DNA of 64,000 nucleotides from Microbacterium sp. T2.11-28 (GTDB lineage Bacteria; Actinomycetota; Actinomycetes; Actinomycetales; Microbacteriaceae), in NCBI RefSeq assembly GCF_950097975.1, contig NZ_CATNHF010000001.1, positions 1 to 64,000 on the forward strand, given 5' to 3'. The notes below the pieces were generated by a model that was not told the origin of the DNA, did no database searches, and saw only the letters and a program-made list of their open reading frames with translations. Positions 24,482-32,026 of the stretch are shown piece by piece; the first letter of the stretch is position 1; each line of letters starts with the position of its first letter. The position numbers were made by a program, and so were the translations under genes.

Positions 24482-26596
24482 TCAGGAGTCGAGCACGGCG
24501 CGCGTGCCGGCTTCGGGGCTGAGATCGATGCGCCGGAGCAGCTGAGCGTTCAGCGCGACCACGACGGTGGACAGCGACATCAGGATCGCCCCCACGGACA
24601 TGGGGAGGACGAAGCCGAACGGCGCGAGGACGCCCGCGGCGAGCGGGACGGAGATGAGGTTGTAGCCCGCGGCCCACCACAGGTTCTGCGTCATCTTGCG
24701 GTAGGCGGCGCGCGAGAGCTGGATGACCGAGAGCACCGACCGAGGGTCGGAACTGGCGAGGATGACACCGGCGGAGGCGATCGCGACGTCGGTGCCCGCG
24801 CCGATCGCGATCCCGACGTCCGCCTGCGCGAGCGCCGGCGCATCGTTCACCCCGTCGCCGACCATCGCCACCTTGCGACCCTCCCGCTGGAGCTCGGCGA
24901 TCGCGCCGGACTTCTCCTCCGGCCGGACCTCCGCGAAGACGCGGTCGATGCCGAGCTCCTGACCGACGGCGTGGGCCACCGAGTGCGCGTCGCCGGTGAT
25001 CATCACCACCTGCACACCGAGCCGGTGGAGGGCCGCCACGGCGTCCCGGGACTCCGGGCGCACTTCGTCGGCGAGCTTGAGGCCGCCGACGACCTTCCCC
25101 TCGCGGGTGACGTGGAGGATGATGGCGCCGTCCGCGCGCCACGCGTCGGCCTGGTCGACCTCTCGGCCGCCGACCTCGTCGAGCAGCCGGGGGCCGCCCA
25201 CGCGGATCTCCGCGCCGTTCACGGAGGCGGTGACGCCGATCGACGGCGACGAGGAGAAGCCGCTCGCGGGGGGCACGTCGAGTCCCTTCCGCTGAGCCGC
25301 GCGCACGATCGCCTTCGCGAGGGGATGCTCGCTGTCCCTCTCGGCGGCGGCCGCCAGCGCGAGCACGGTGTCCGCATCGAGCTCGCCGGACGTTCGCACC
25401 GCGACCACGGTTGGCTCCCCCGTGGTCAGCGTGCCGGTCTTGTCGAAGAGCACGGTGTCGACGGTGCGCATGCTCTCGAGCGCCAGCCTGTCCTTCACCA
25501 GCACGCCGCCCCGGGCCGCGCGCTCGGTCGCGATCGACACGACGAGGGGGATGGCGAGGCCGAGCGCGTGCGGGCACGCGATGACCAGCACGGTGATCGT
25601 GCGGACGACCGCCTCATCGGGCAATCCGAGCACGCTCCAGGCGATGGCGGTGAGCGCGGCCGCGATCAGCGCGAACCAGAACAGGAGCGCGGCGGCGCGA
25701 TCGGCGATGCGCTGCGCGCGGCTGGAGGAGTTCTGCGCATCGGCGACCAGTCGCTGGATGCCGGCGAGCGTCGTCTGGTCCCCCGTGGCGGTGACCTCGA
25801 CCCGCAGTCCCGAGTCGGTCGCCACGGTGCCCGCGGTCACCCGGTCGCCGGCGCCTCGGGCGACCGGCCGCGACTCGCCGGTGATCATCGACTCGTCCAG
25901 GTGCGCGCGTCCGTCGACGATGCGACCGTCCGCGGGGATGCTCCCTCCGGGACGGACGACGACCACATCGCCCACGCGCAGATCGCCGGGGGCCACGGGG
26001 ACGAGTGCGTCGCCCTCGACCCGCTCGGCCTCGTCGGGCAGTAGCGCCGCAAGCGTATCGAGGGCGGAGCGGGTCTGGGCCAGCGATCGCATCTCGATCC
26101 AGTGCCCGAGGAGCATGATCACGATCAGCAGCGCCAGCTCCCACCAGAACTCGAGCTCGTGATGGAGGACGCCCAGCGATGCCCCCCACGACGCGACGAA
26201 GGCCACGGTGATCGCCAGCCCGATGAGCAGCATCATGCCGGGCCGGCGCGACCGCGCCTCGCTGACCGCGCCGGTGAGGAACGGCGACCCGCCCCACACG
26301 TACATGACCGTCCCGAGCACTGGCGCGACCCAGCGGGCCCACCCGGGCACCTCGTACCCGAAGATCATCGCGAACATCGGCGACAGCAGAACGACGGGCA
26401 CGGCGAGGATGAGGTTGATCCAGAACAGCCGGCGGAACCTGCCGACGTGGTCGCCGTGTCCGGCGTGGTCGCCGTGTCCGGCGTGGTCGCCGTGTCCCGC
26501 GTGGTCTGCGTGTGCGGCGTGGTCGCCGTGGTCGCCGTGGTCTGAGTGTCCCGCGTGATCCGGCTCGGCGTGGTGGTCGTGTGTCGTCGACATCAT
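24482..26596 (-). CDS. copB: CopB-type (P1B) copper-translocating P-type ATPase
   Basis: 704 residues. A His-rich cytosolic tail (residues ~6-50, repeats of HGDHAG) replaces the usual CxxC metal-binding domain. Eight membrane helices follow the P1B plan. Seen: actuator loop TGES (239-242), membrane metal site CPH (341-343), phosphorylated Asp385 in DKTGTLT, HP motif SEHPLAKA and hinge GDGVND. A CPH site with a His-rich tail marks the CopB (P1B-3) group, reported to export copper, probably Cu(II). Ribosome-binding site AAGGGA before ATG-ATG. A CsoR-like palindrome overlaps the promoter. First gene of the copper cluster. Confidence 0.93.
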   Translation of the reverse strand: MMSTTHDHHAEPDHAGHSDHGDHGDHAAHADHAGHGDHAGHGDHAGHGDHVGRFRRLFWINLILAVPVVLLSPMFAMIFGYEVPGWARWVAPVLGTVMYVWGGSPFLTGAVSEARSRRPGMMLLIGLAITVAFVASWGASLGVLHHELEFWWELALLIVIMLLGHWIEMRSLAQTRSALDTLAALLPDEAERVEGDALVPVAPGDLRVGDVVVVRPGGSIPADGRIVDGRAHLDESMITGESRPVARGAGDRVTAGTVATDSGLRVEVTATGDQTTLAGIQRLVADAQNSSSRAQRIADRAAALLFWFALIAAALTAIAWSVLGLPDEAVVRTITVLVIACPHALGLAIPLVVSIATERAARGGVLVKDRLALESMRTVDTVLFDKTGTLTTGEPTVVAVRTSGELDADTVLALAAAAERDSEHPLAKAIVRAAQRKGLDVPPASGFSSSPSIGVTASVNGAEIRVGGPRLLDEVGGREVDQADAWRADGAIILHVTREGKVVGGLKLADEVRPESRDAVAALHRLGVQVVMITGDAHSVAHAVGQELGIDRVFAEVRPEEKSGAIAELQREGRKVAMVGDGVNDAPALAQADVGIAIGAGTDVAIASAGVILASSDPRSVLSVIQLSRAAYRKMTQNLWWAAGYNLISVPLAAGVLAPFGFVLPMSVGAILMSLSTVVVALNAQLLRRIDLSPEAGTRAVLDS
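26447..26554 (-). repeat. Tandem repeats encoding the His-rich tail of CopB
   Basis: 18-bp units (plus strand gtggtcgccgtgtccggc) at 26447, 26465 and, with one change, 26483 and 26501, then 9-bp half units to 26554. Each 18-mer encodes six residues of the H-x-x-H type. Near-identity of the first copies suggests recent slippage or expansion. Confidence 0.85.
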
Positions 26597-26631
26597 GATT
26601 CCCTTCGGGAGCGTCTGCTTCCCCGAGCAGA

Positions 26632-26637
26632 ACCATA
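26632..26637 (-). promoter_or_regulatory. -10 box of copB promoter
   Basis: TATTAT read on the minus strand, touching the CsoR-like palindrome on its upstream side, about 35 nt before the copB start. Confidence 0.45.
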
Positions 26638-26655
26638 ATACCCCCCGGGGGTATT
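26637..26655. promoter_or_regulatory. CsoR-like operator palindrome upstream of copB
   Basis: Perfect 9-bp arms AATACCCCC and GGGGGTATT around one C. It matches the ATACCCC-GGGGTAT style of operators bound by copper-sensing CsoR repressors. It sits between the likely -35 and -10, so a bound repressor would block RNA polymerase. No csoR gene is found in this window. Confidence 0.65.
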
Positions 26656-26711
26656 CCCCACCAGGGGTCGCCGGGAGATCTCCCCCGGCGTCTCCGCTGG
26701 CGTCGCGGGAT

Positions 26712-26717
26712 TAGAGT
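26712..26717 (+). promoter_or_regulatory. -10 box of leaderless SpoU methyltransferase promoter
   Basis: TAGAGT ends 6 nt before the ATG at 26724. Confidence 0.5.
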
Positions 26718-26723
26718 GGCGGG

Positions 26724-27551
26724 ATGTCGCCTCAGCGGATCACCACGCGCAACTCCCGGTTCCAGGTGTGGCAGGCGCTGCTCGGCAACCGCTCCAAGAG
26801 GCACAAGCTGGGCGCCTTCGTCGTTCAGGGAGTGCGCCCGCTGAGCCTGGCCGTGTCGCGCGGGTGGACCATCGAGGCGCTGCTGTACGACCCGGATCGG
26901 CGCGCCTCGGCGTGGGCTGCCGACGTGCTCGCGACGGCACCGGGCGAGCGCTTCGCCCTCTCCCCCGAGCTCCTCGGCGAGCTCGGCGAGAAGGACGACG
27001 ACGTCCCCGAACTCGTCGCGATCGTGGCGATCCCCGATGACGATCTCGCACGGGTGCCGGTGGCCGACGACTTCCTGGGTGTGCTGTTCGACCGCCCCAG
27101 CAGCCCCGGGAACCTCGGCTCGATCATCCGGTCCGCCGATGCGTTCGGCGCGGCGGGCGTGGTGGTGACAGGCCACGCCGCCGACCCGTACGACCCGGCG
27201 GCGGTCCGGGCGAGCACGGGCTCGCTCTTCGGGATCCCGACGGTGCGGGTACCCTCACCCCGCGAGGTGCTCGCGTGGGTCGAGGCGCCGCGAGCAGCCG
27301 GCATCCCGCTGCAGCTGGTCGCCACCGACGAGGATGGCGACGCCGATGTGTTCGACATCGACCTGACGGCGCCCACGCTCCTGCTGATCGGGAACGAGAC
27401 CGCCGGCCTGAGCGCGGCGTGGCGCGAGGCGGCCGACCGCACGGTGCGCATCCCGATCACGGGGTCGGCGAGCTCGCTCAACGCCGCGAACGCCGCGAGC
27501 ATCGTCCTGTACGAAGCGGCTCGCCAGCGCCTGGCCCGCGCCGCCGGCTGA
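26724..27551 (+). CDS. TrmH/SpoU family RNA 2'-O-methyltransferase
   Basis: 275-residue SPOUT methyltransferase. An N-terminal substrate-binding domain (NSRFQVWQALLGNRSKRHKL, FVVQGVRPL) leads to the knotted catalytic domain with motif 1 SSPGNLGSIIRSADAFGA, motif 2 LLIGNETAGLS and motif 3 ITGSASSLNAANAASIVLYE. The family methylates ribose in rRNA or tRNA using S-adenosylmethionine; the exact target cannot be read from the sequence. The stop lies 5 bp from the stop of the convergent methyltransferase gene. Confidence 0.88.
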   Translation: MSPQRITTRNSRFQVWQALLGNRSKRHKLGAFVVQGVRPLSLAVSRGWTIEALLYDPDRRASAWAADVLATAPGERFALSPELLGELGEKDDDVPELVAIVAIPDDDLARVPVADDFLGVLFDRPSSPGNLGSIIRSADAFGAAGVVVTGHAADPYDPAAVRASTGSLFGIPTVRVPSPREVLAWVEAPRAAGIPLQLVATDEDGDADVFDIDLTAPTLLLIGNETAGLSAAWREAADRTVRIPITGSASSLNAANAASIVLYEAARQRLARAAG

Positions 27552-27556
27552 GCGGC

Positions 27557-28252
27557 TCATCCGAGCCGGAACATGCGGATGTGCCGGTGTCCGTGGCGGA
27601 ACGACCGCGTCGCGGCGGGGAGCGGGCGCAGGTCGTCGCGGGCGGTGGTGCTGAACACCACTACCGCGCCGCGCGGAAGGACGCCGCCGAGCGTCTCGAG
27701 CGCGCGGCGCGCCGGGGCCTCCGACGCCGACGCCCAGCCGGTCTGCTGTCCGTACGGCAGATCGGTGAGGACGACGTCGATGCCGTCGAGGTCGAGGGCG
27801 GCCAGCGACGCGGCGTCCGTGACGTCCGCGGGGGCGACCTCGACGCGGAGGCCGTTCGAGCGACCGGGAATCGCCAGGAGCCGGTCCGCGGACGCCAGGC
27901 GGCGAGGATCGGCTTCCCGCTCGGCGAGTTCCCGGCGGCGCGCGACGAGCCCCGTCGCCGAGGCGAGTGCGAGGTTCCTCTCGGCGAGCTGCAGGGCATC
28001 GTGGTCGACATCGGTCGCCAGCACGCGGGTCAGAGACGAGGGGCGCAGCAGCGCCACCGTGGCGACCATGCCCCCCGCGCCGCACAGCGGATCCCACAGT
28101 CCCACGCGGTCCTTGCCCGTCATGGCCTGCGCCCGGGCGAACAGCTCCAGCGCGAGGCGCGACGGGAACCCCGGATGGCCCGGGGCCGAGTGGAGCACCA
28201 CGCCGCCGCCGACATCCTCGTAGGACGCGTCGGGGGCGTGCTCGAACTTCAC
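27557..28252 (-). CDS. Class I SAM-dependent methyltransferase (RNA MTase-like)
   Basis: 231 residues. LWDPLCGAGGMVATVALLRP is the SAM-binding motif I; LATDVDHDALQLAERN gives the acidic ribose-binding residue, and VVLTDLPYGQQTGW carries a DLPYG motif close to the (D/N)PPY of N-methyltransferases acting on nucleic acids. It may therefore modify RNA (compare the RlmL/TrmN-like group), though no RNA-binding domain is present. The GTG start overlaps the stop of the SRPBCC gene (GTGA), making it the third gene of the ArsR operon. Confidence 0.78.
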   Translation of the reverse strand: MKFEHAPDASYEDVGGGVVLHSAPGHPGFPSRLALELFARAQAMTGKDRVGLWDPLCGAGGMVATVALLRPSSLTRVLATDVDHDALQLAERNLALASATGLVARRRELAEREADPRRLASADRLLAIPGRSNGLRVEVAPADVTDAASLAALDLDGIDVVLTDLPYGQQTGWASASEAPARRALETLGGVLPRGAVVVFSTTARDDLRPLPAATRSFRHGHRHIRMFRLG

Positions 28253-29151
28253 GCTGCTCCCCCGTCGTCGACCGCACGGCGCAGCGCGCCGAAGACGAAC
28301 TCCCATCCCTGCCGGTAGCTCTCCGCGGGGGCGTCGTCGCTCCACGGTCCGGTGTGGCGCAGCCTGACCCGGCAGCCGCCTCCGACGCGGAGCAGCTCCA
28401 GGTCGCACGCCTCGTCGACGCTCTGGCCGTCGGCGTCGGACCAGCGCCAGGTGAAGGCGAGGTGCGAGGGGGCCTCCACGGCGAGGTACCGGCCTTCGAC
28501 GACGATGCCGGCGCCGGGCGCGGCGAAGCGGTAGGAGCCCCCGGGCCGCACGTCGGCAGCGATCTCGACGTCGTCCCAGTGGTTCCACCACCAGCGGCGG
28601 AGTCCCGAGGCGGACGCGAAAGCAGGCCACACCTCTTCGGGGGTGCGCGGAAGGTCGATCTCGATCTCCAGCGGCCGCGCGGTCATGCCGGCCCAGGCGC
28701 TCGTCGCGGGCGCTGGCTGCTCGCCGCCGAACAGCGCGACCAGGGCCCCGAGATGCTGTTCCCAGCCTCCCCCGTAGTCCGCGGCGTGGTCGGGTTCGCC
28801 CAGTCGGTGCTCGAGGGTGAGGAACGTCCCCCCGCCGTCGGCGCGGAGTGTCACCGCGACGACACTCGGCTCCTCGGTGTCCCACTCCCAGTCGAGGAGG
28901 AGAGTCTCGGGCGGGACGCAGCTCCTCACCCGCGCCTCGGCAGGACTGTCGGGGGCGTCCGCGACACGGACGGTGACACGATCGGGGTCGAGGGCGTCCC
29001 GCTCGACCGCTCCCAGCCAGCGGGTCAGCCGGACGGGATCGGTGAGGGCGTCCCACACGTCGCGAGGCGGCGCGGCGTAGCGGCGGGCCAGGGTGACGAC
29101 GGGGCGCTCCCGGCTCCCCGTCAGGCTGCGGGAGAACGGCTCCAGGGTCAT
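28249..29151 (-). CDS. Tandem SRPBCC (AHSA1-like) domain protein
   Basis: 300 residues with two START-like SRPBCC domains. The first spans about 20-140 (VTLARRYAAPPRDVWDALTD, RLTRWLGAVE), the second about 150-300 (EIDLPRTPEEVWPAFASASG, WWWNHWDDVEIAADVRPGG). Each has the helix-grip pattern seen in AHSA1 (Aha1 C-terminal) proteins, which bind hydrophobic ligands. It is coupled by 4-nt overlaps to both the upstream ArsR gene and the downstream methyltransferase. ArsR-SRPBCC pairs are common in actinobacteria; ligand unknown. Confidence 0.87.
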   Translation of the reverse strand: MTLEPFSRSLTGSRERPVVTLARRYAAPPRDVWDALTDPVRLTRWLGAVERDALDPDRVTVRVADAPDSPAEARVRSCVPPETLLLDWEWDTEEPSVVAVTLRADGGGTFLTLEHRLGEPDHAADYGGGWEQHLGALVALFGGEQPAPATSAWAGMTARPLEIEIDLPRTPEEVWPAFASASGLRRWWWNHWDDVEIAADVRPGGSYRFAAPGAGIVVEGRYLAVEAPSHLAFTWRWSDADGQSVDEACDLELLRVGGGCRVRLRHTGPWSDDAPAESYRQGWEFVFGALRRAVDDGGAA

Positions 29152-29543
29152 CGCGGGCCTCCAGGTGCGTGTTCCGGACGGGCGAGAGGGGCACCGGGGT
29201 CGCCACCGTGGTCGCCGGGGGCGGCCTCGTGGCGCCCGCGGTGCAGTTCGGTCTCGAGGGCGTCGAGTCGCTGCGTCCAGCGCGCACGCTGGCGCTCCAC
29301 CCACGCGGCGGCGTCGTCGAGGGCCTCGGCGCGCAGTGCGTACAGGCGCCGGGCGCCGTCCGGGCGCACCGTGGCGAAGCCGCCCTCCCGCAGTACCCGC
29401 AGCTGATTGGAGACCGCCGGCTGGGAGATGCCGAATTCACCGCGGATCACCTCGGTGATCTCCCCCGACGCGCACTCCCCCTCGGCGAGGAGCTCGACGA
29501 TCCGCCGGCGGACCGGGTCGCCCAGCAGGTCGAAAGCGTTCAT
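29148..29543 (-). CDS. ArsR family transcriptional regulator
   Basis: 131 residues. Winged-helix domain at residues ~1-85 (LLGDPVRRRIVELLAEGE, GISQPAVSNQLRVLREGG as the recognition helix, RPDGARRLYALR as the wing) followed by a helical tail ending in LETELHRGRHEAAPG. There are no metal-binding cysteines, so it is not a classic metal sensor; relatives of this kind (SdpR/PadR-like ArsR) usually control an adjacent SRPBCC gene. ATG at 29543 is preferred over the adjacent GTG because it sits 6 nt after the -10 box. Confidence 0.9.
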   Translation of the reverse strand: MNAFDLLGDPVRRRIVELLAEGECASGEITEVIRGEFGISQPAVSNQLRVLREGGFATVRPDGARRLYALRAEALDDAAAWVERQRARWTQRLDALETELHRGRHEAAPGDHGGDPGAPLARPEHAPGGPR

Positions 29544-29547
29544 CACT

Positions 29548-29568
29548 CACTTATATCAGCACATAGTG
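29548..29568. promoter_or_regulatory. ArsR promoter with likely self-operator
   Basis: The -10 TATAAG (minus strand, 29550-29555) lies within an imperfect inverted repeat with arms CACTTAT and ATAGTG (29548-29568). The arrangement fits autoregulation by the ArsR protein. The divergent GNAT gene starts 37 bp away and might be co-regulated. Confidence 0.45.
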
Positions 29569-29604
29569 ATGCATGCAAGCAGCGAGAGGCGGAACAATGG
29601 GCGG

Positions 29605-30261
29605 ATGGGTCGCTCGCGCATCCGGATCGAACTCGTCCCCGACGGCGAGGACTCCGCCGACGCGCGGGCCTGGCGCCTCGAGACGGACGGGCGCGACGTC
29701 GGCCGCCTGCGGGCGGCCCGGGCAGACGGCGACGTGAGCATCCACGTCGAGGTCGCTCCGGACGCGCGGCGGCGCGGGGTGGCCCGCGTCGCGGTCGGCC
29801 GGGTGCTCGGGATGGCGCCGTGGGGTGCGGAGGTCCGCTACGTCGCCGTCCTCGCTCCGGACGACCTCGCCGGCGCCGCGCTCGCTCGAGCCCTCGGCTT
29901 CCGCGAGACCGATGTCCCGCAGGGCGCCGCCGCAGACGACGCGGACGACCGAGCCGGGCGCCGGCTCTGGGTGCGGTCGGCGCCGCGGCCGCGCGCCGCC
30001 GCCGATGACATCGCACGGTTCCTCGACGCGTCGGGAAGGATCGACCGTTACCCCCTGCGCGCGGCCGACCGAGGGGAGCTCCTGCAGTGGGTGGCCGCGC
30101 GGGCGCTCCCGGCCGGTGTCGTGCTCGCCGAGAGGCGCGTCAACGAGCTGCTGGCCCCGTACGCCCCCGGTGAGGATGTCGCGGCCCTGCGCCGGCATCT
30201 CGTCGACCACGGCCTCGTGGACCGGACGGCATCCGGATCGGAGTACGTCCGCACGGTGTGA
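29605..30261 (+). CDS. GNAT-like N-acetyltransferase fused to a DUF2087 domain
   Basis: 218 residues. The first ~125 resemble a GNAT fold: strand GDVSIHVEVAPDARRRGVAR with the acetyl-CoA loop pattern RRRGVA, then an ALARALGFRETDV-like segment. From about residue 133 a DUF2087 domain follows (FLDASGRIDRYPLRAADRGE, VVLAERRVNELLAPYA, ALRRHLVDHGLVDR, ending GSEYVRTV). DUF2087 often caps regulators, so this may be a regulated acetyltransferase. Start by ATG at 29605. It converges on the sigma-factor gene with 4 bp between stops. Confidence 0.72.
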   Translation: MGRSRIRIELVPDGEDSADARAWRLETDGRDVGRLRAARADGDVSIHVEVAPDARRRGVARVAVGRVLGMAPWGAEVRYVAVLAPDDLAGAALARALGFRETDVPQGAAADDADDRAGRRLWVRSAPRPRAAADDIARFLDASGRIDRYPLRAADRGELLQWVAARALPAGVVLAERRVNELLAPYAPGEDVAALRRHLVDHGLVDRTASGSEYVRTV

Positions 30262-30265
30262 GCGG

Positions 30266-31504
30266 TCAGCCGAGTGCGGCGGCCTTCGATTCCAGCACCC
30301 GCCGCTGCGCCTCGTTGGAGGTCGCCTCGGCCGCACGGACGAACTCGGCACGCGCCTCCTCTCGCCGTCCCAGTCGCGCCAGCAGCTCGCCCCGCACGCC
30401 CGGAAGAAGCGGCGACCCGTTCAGCCTTCCGCCCGACGCGATCTCATCGACGATCCGCAGGGCGGTCGCCGGACCGGTCGCCATCGACACCGCGACCGCG
30501 CGATTGAGCTCGACGACCGGGCTCGGGGCGATCCGCCCGAGCGCCTCGTAGAGCACGACGATCCCGTCCCAGTCGGTGTCGTCGATGTGCGCGGCGACGC
30601 TGTGGCACTCGGCGATGGCCGCCTGCAGCGCATACGACCCTCGCGCGCGCCCGGATGCCGCCGCGTCGGCGCGACGGAGTGCCGCGCGCCCCCGGGCGAT
30701 CTGAGCCCGGTCCCACCGTGACCGGTCCTGGTCGGCGAGCAGCACCGGTTCGCCCGCCGCGTCCTCGCGAGACGCGAAGCGCGAGCGCTGGAACTCCATC
30801 AGCGCCACGAGGGCGTGCGGCTCGGGCTCGCGGGGAAGCAGTCCGCTGAGCACGCGGCCCAGCCGCAGGGCCTCGTCGGCGAGGTCGGGCCGCATCCACC
30901 TCGCGCCGGTGGTCGCCGCGTAGCCCTCCGTGAAGATGAGGTAGACGACGCCCAGGACCCCCGACAGCCGATCGCGCCACTCGGACGGATCGGGCGTCTC
31001 GAACGGGACCCGTGCCGCGGCGAGGGTCTTCTTCGCCCGCGTGATGCGCGCCTGCACGGTGGCGACGGGCACGAGGAGCATCCGCGCCACCTCGGTCGTC
31101 GTCAGCCCGCCGACGATCCGCAGGGTGAGGGCCACCTGCGATTCCCGCGACAGGGACGGATGGCACGCGGTGAAGACGAGCCGGAGGAGGTCGTCGTCGA
31201 TCGGCTCCCACGCGTCCTCCCCCGCTTCGCTCAGGTCGTGCGCGAGGAGGCGGTGGCGTTCGTCGAGTCGTTCGCGACGCCGCCACGCGTCGATCGCCCG
31301 TCGCTTCGCGGTCGCCGTGAGCCAGGCCCCGGTGTTCGCGGGGATCCCGTGCGCCGGCCACGACACGAGGGCCTCTGCCAGCGCCTCCTGCGCGACGTCC
31401 TCCGCCTGGCCGAGATCCCCCGTCATCTTCGCGAGTGACGCGACGATGCGGGGGCCCTCGATCCGCCAGACGGCCTCGATCGCGCGGTGGGCGTCGAGCG
31501 ACAT
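30266..31504 (-). CDS. ECF42-type RNA polymerase sigma factor with long C-terminal domain
   Basis: 412 residues. Sigma region 2 (residues ~10-85: DLGQAEDVAQEALAEALVSW, GAWLTATAKRRAIDAWRR) and region 4 (~110-170: LTLRIVGGLTTTEVARMLL, VATVQARITRAKKTL) are followed by ~240 residues with TPR-like helices (DWDGIVVLYEALGRIAPSP, VELNRAVAVS). This is the ECF42 architecture, in which the C-terminal domain replaces an anti-sigma factor. Its ATG overlaps the stop of a DGPF/YCII gene by 1 nt, the hallmark ECF42 partner. Trigger unknown. Confidence 0.9.
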   Translation of the reverse strand: MSLDAHRAIEAVWRIEGPRIVASLAKMTGDLGQAEDVAQEALAEALVSWPAHGIPANTGAWLTATAKRRAIDAWRRRERLDERHRLLAHDLSEAGEDAWEPIDDDLLRLVFTACHPSLSRESQVALTLRIVGGLTTTEVARMLLVPVATVQARITRAKKTLAAARVPFETPDPSEWRDRLSGVLGVVYLIFTEGYAATTGARWMRPDLADEALRLGRVLSGLLPREPEPHALVALMEFQRSRFASREDAAGEPVLLADQDRSRWDRAQIARGRAALRRADAAASGRARGSYALQAAIAECHSVAAHIDDTDWDGIVVLYEALGRIAPSPVVELNRAVAVSMATGPATALRIVDEIASGGRLNGSPLLPGVRGELLARLGRREEARAEFVRAAEATSNEAQRRVLESKAAALG

Positions 31505-31926
31505 CAGACCGTGCCGAGCTGTTCGCGCCAGCCGGCCTCCTTCTGGACGTACTCGTTGTCGGCGAAGTCCGCGAAGTCGGACTCATCCGTGATGCGGCGC
31601 ACCTCGAGGGTGTTCCCCGGGCCGAGCGGGCAGCGCTTGGCCCACTCGACGGCCTCCTCCGCGGTCGCCGTCTCGAGGATCCAGAAGCCGTTGAACAGCT
31701 CGTGCACCTCGCCGTAGGGGCCGTCGGTGACCAGCGGCGGCTCGTCGGCGGAGAACGTCACGAGATAGCCGGCCTCCGGCGCGAGACCGTCGCCCCCCGC
31801 CAGCACACCGGCCTTGATGAGCGACTCGTTGTAGGCGCCCATCGCGTTGATCACCGCCTCGAAGTCCATCTCCTTCGACGCCTCGAGGGCCTCGGCGGTG
31901 GTCCGCATGATCAGCATGTGCTTCAT
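31504..31926 (-). CDS. DGPF/YCII-related domain protein, partner of ECF42 sigma factor
   Basis: 140 residues with the ferredoxin-like YCII/DGPF fold: MKHMLIMRTTAEA at the start, the name-giving motif VTDGPYGEVHELFNGFW, and EEAVEWAKRCP near the end. DGPF proteins are nearly always encoded next to ECF42 sigma factors and are thought to be members of their regulon. AGGAG lies 8 nt before the ATG. The stop shares one base with the sigma-factor start (TGATG), coupling the pair. Confidence 0.9.
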   Translation of the reverse strand: MKHMLIMRTTAEALEASKEMDFEAVINAMGAYNESLIKAGVLAGGDGLAPEAGYLVTFSADEPPLVTDGPYGEVHELFNGFWILETATAEEAVEWAKRCPLGPGNTLEVRRITDESDFADFADNEYVQKEAGWREQLGTV

Positions 31927-32026
31927 CTGTTCGTCTCCTTCGTCGGGGGCGCTGTCTGCACCCTCCCACTATGACGTCGAACGGCGAACGGCGAAATCGA
32001 CATCGCCGATGACGACGTCCCCGACC

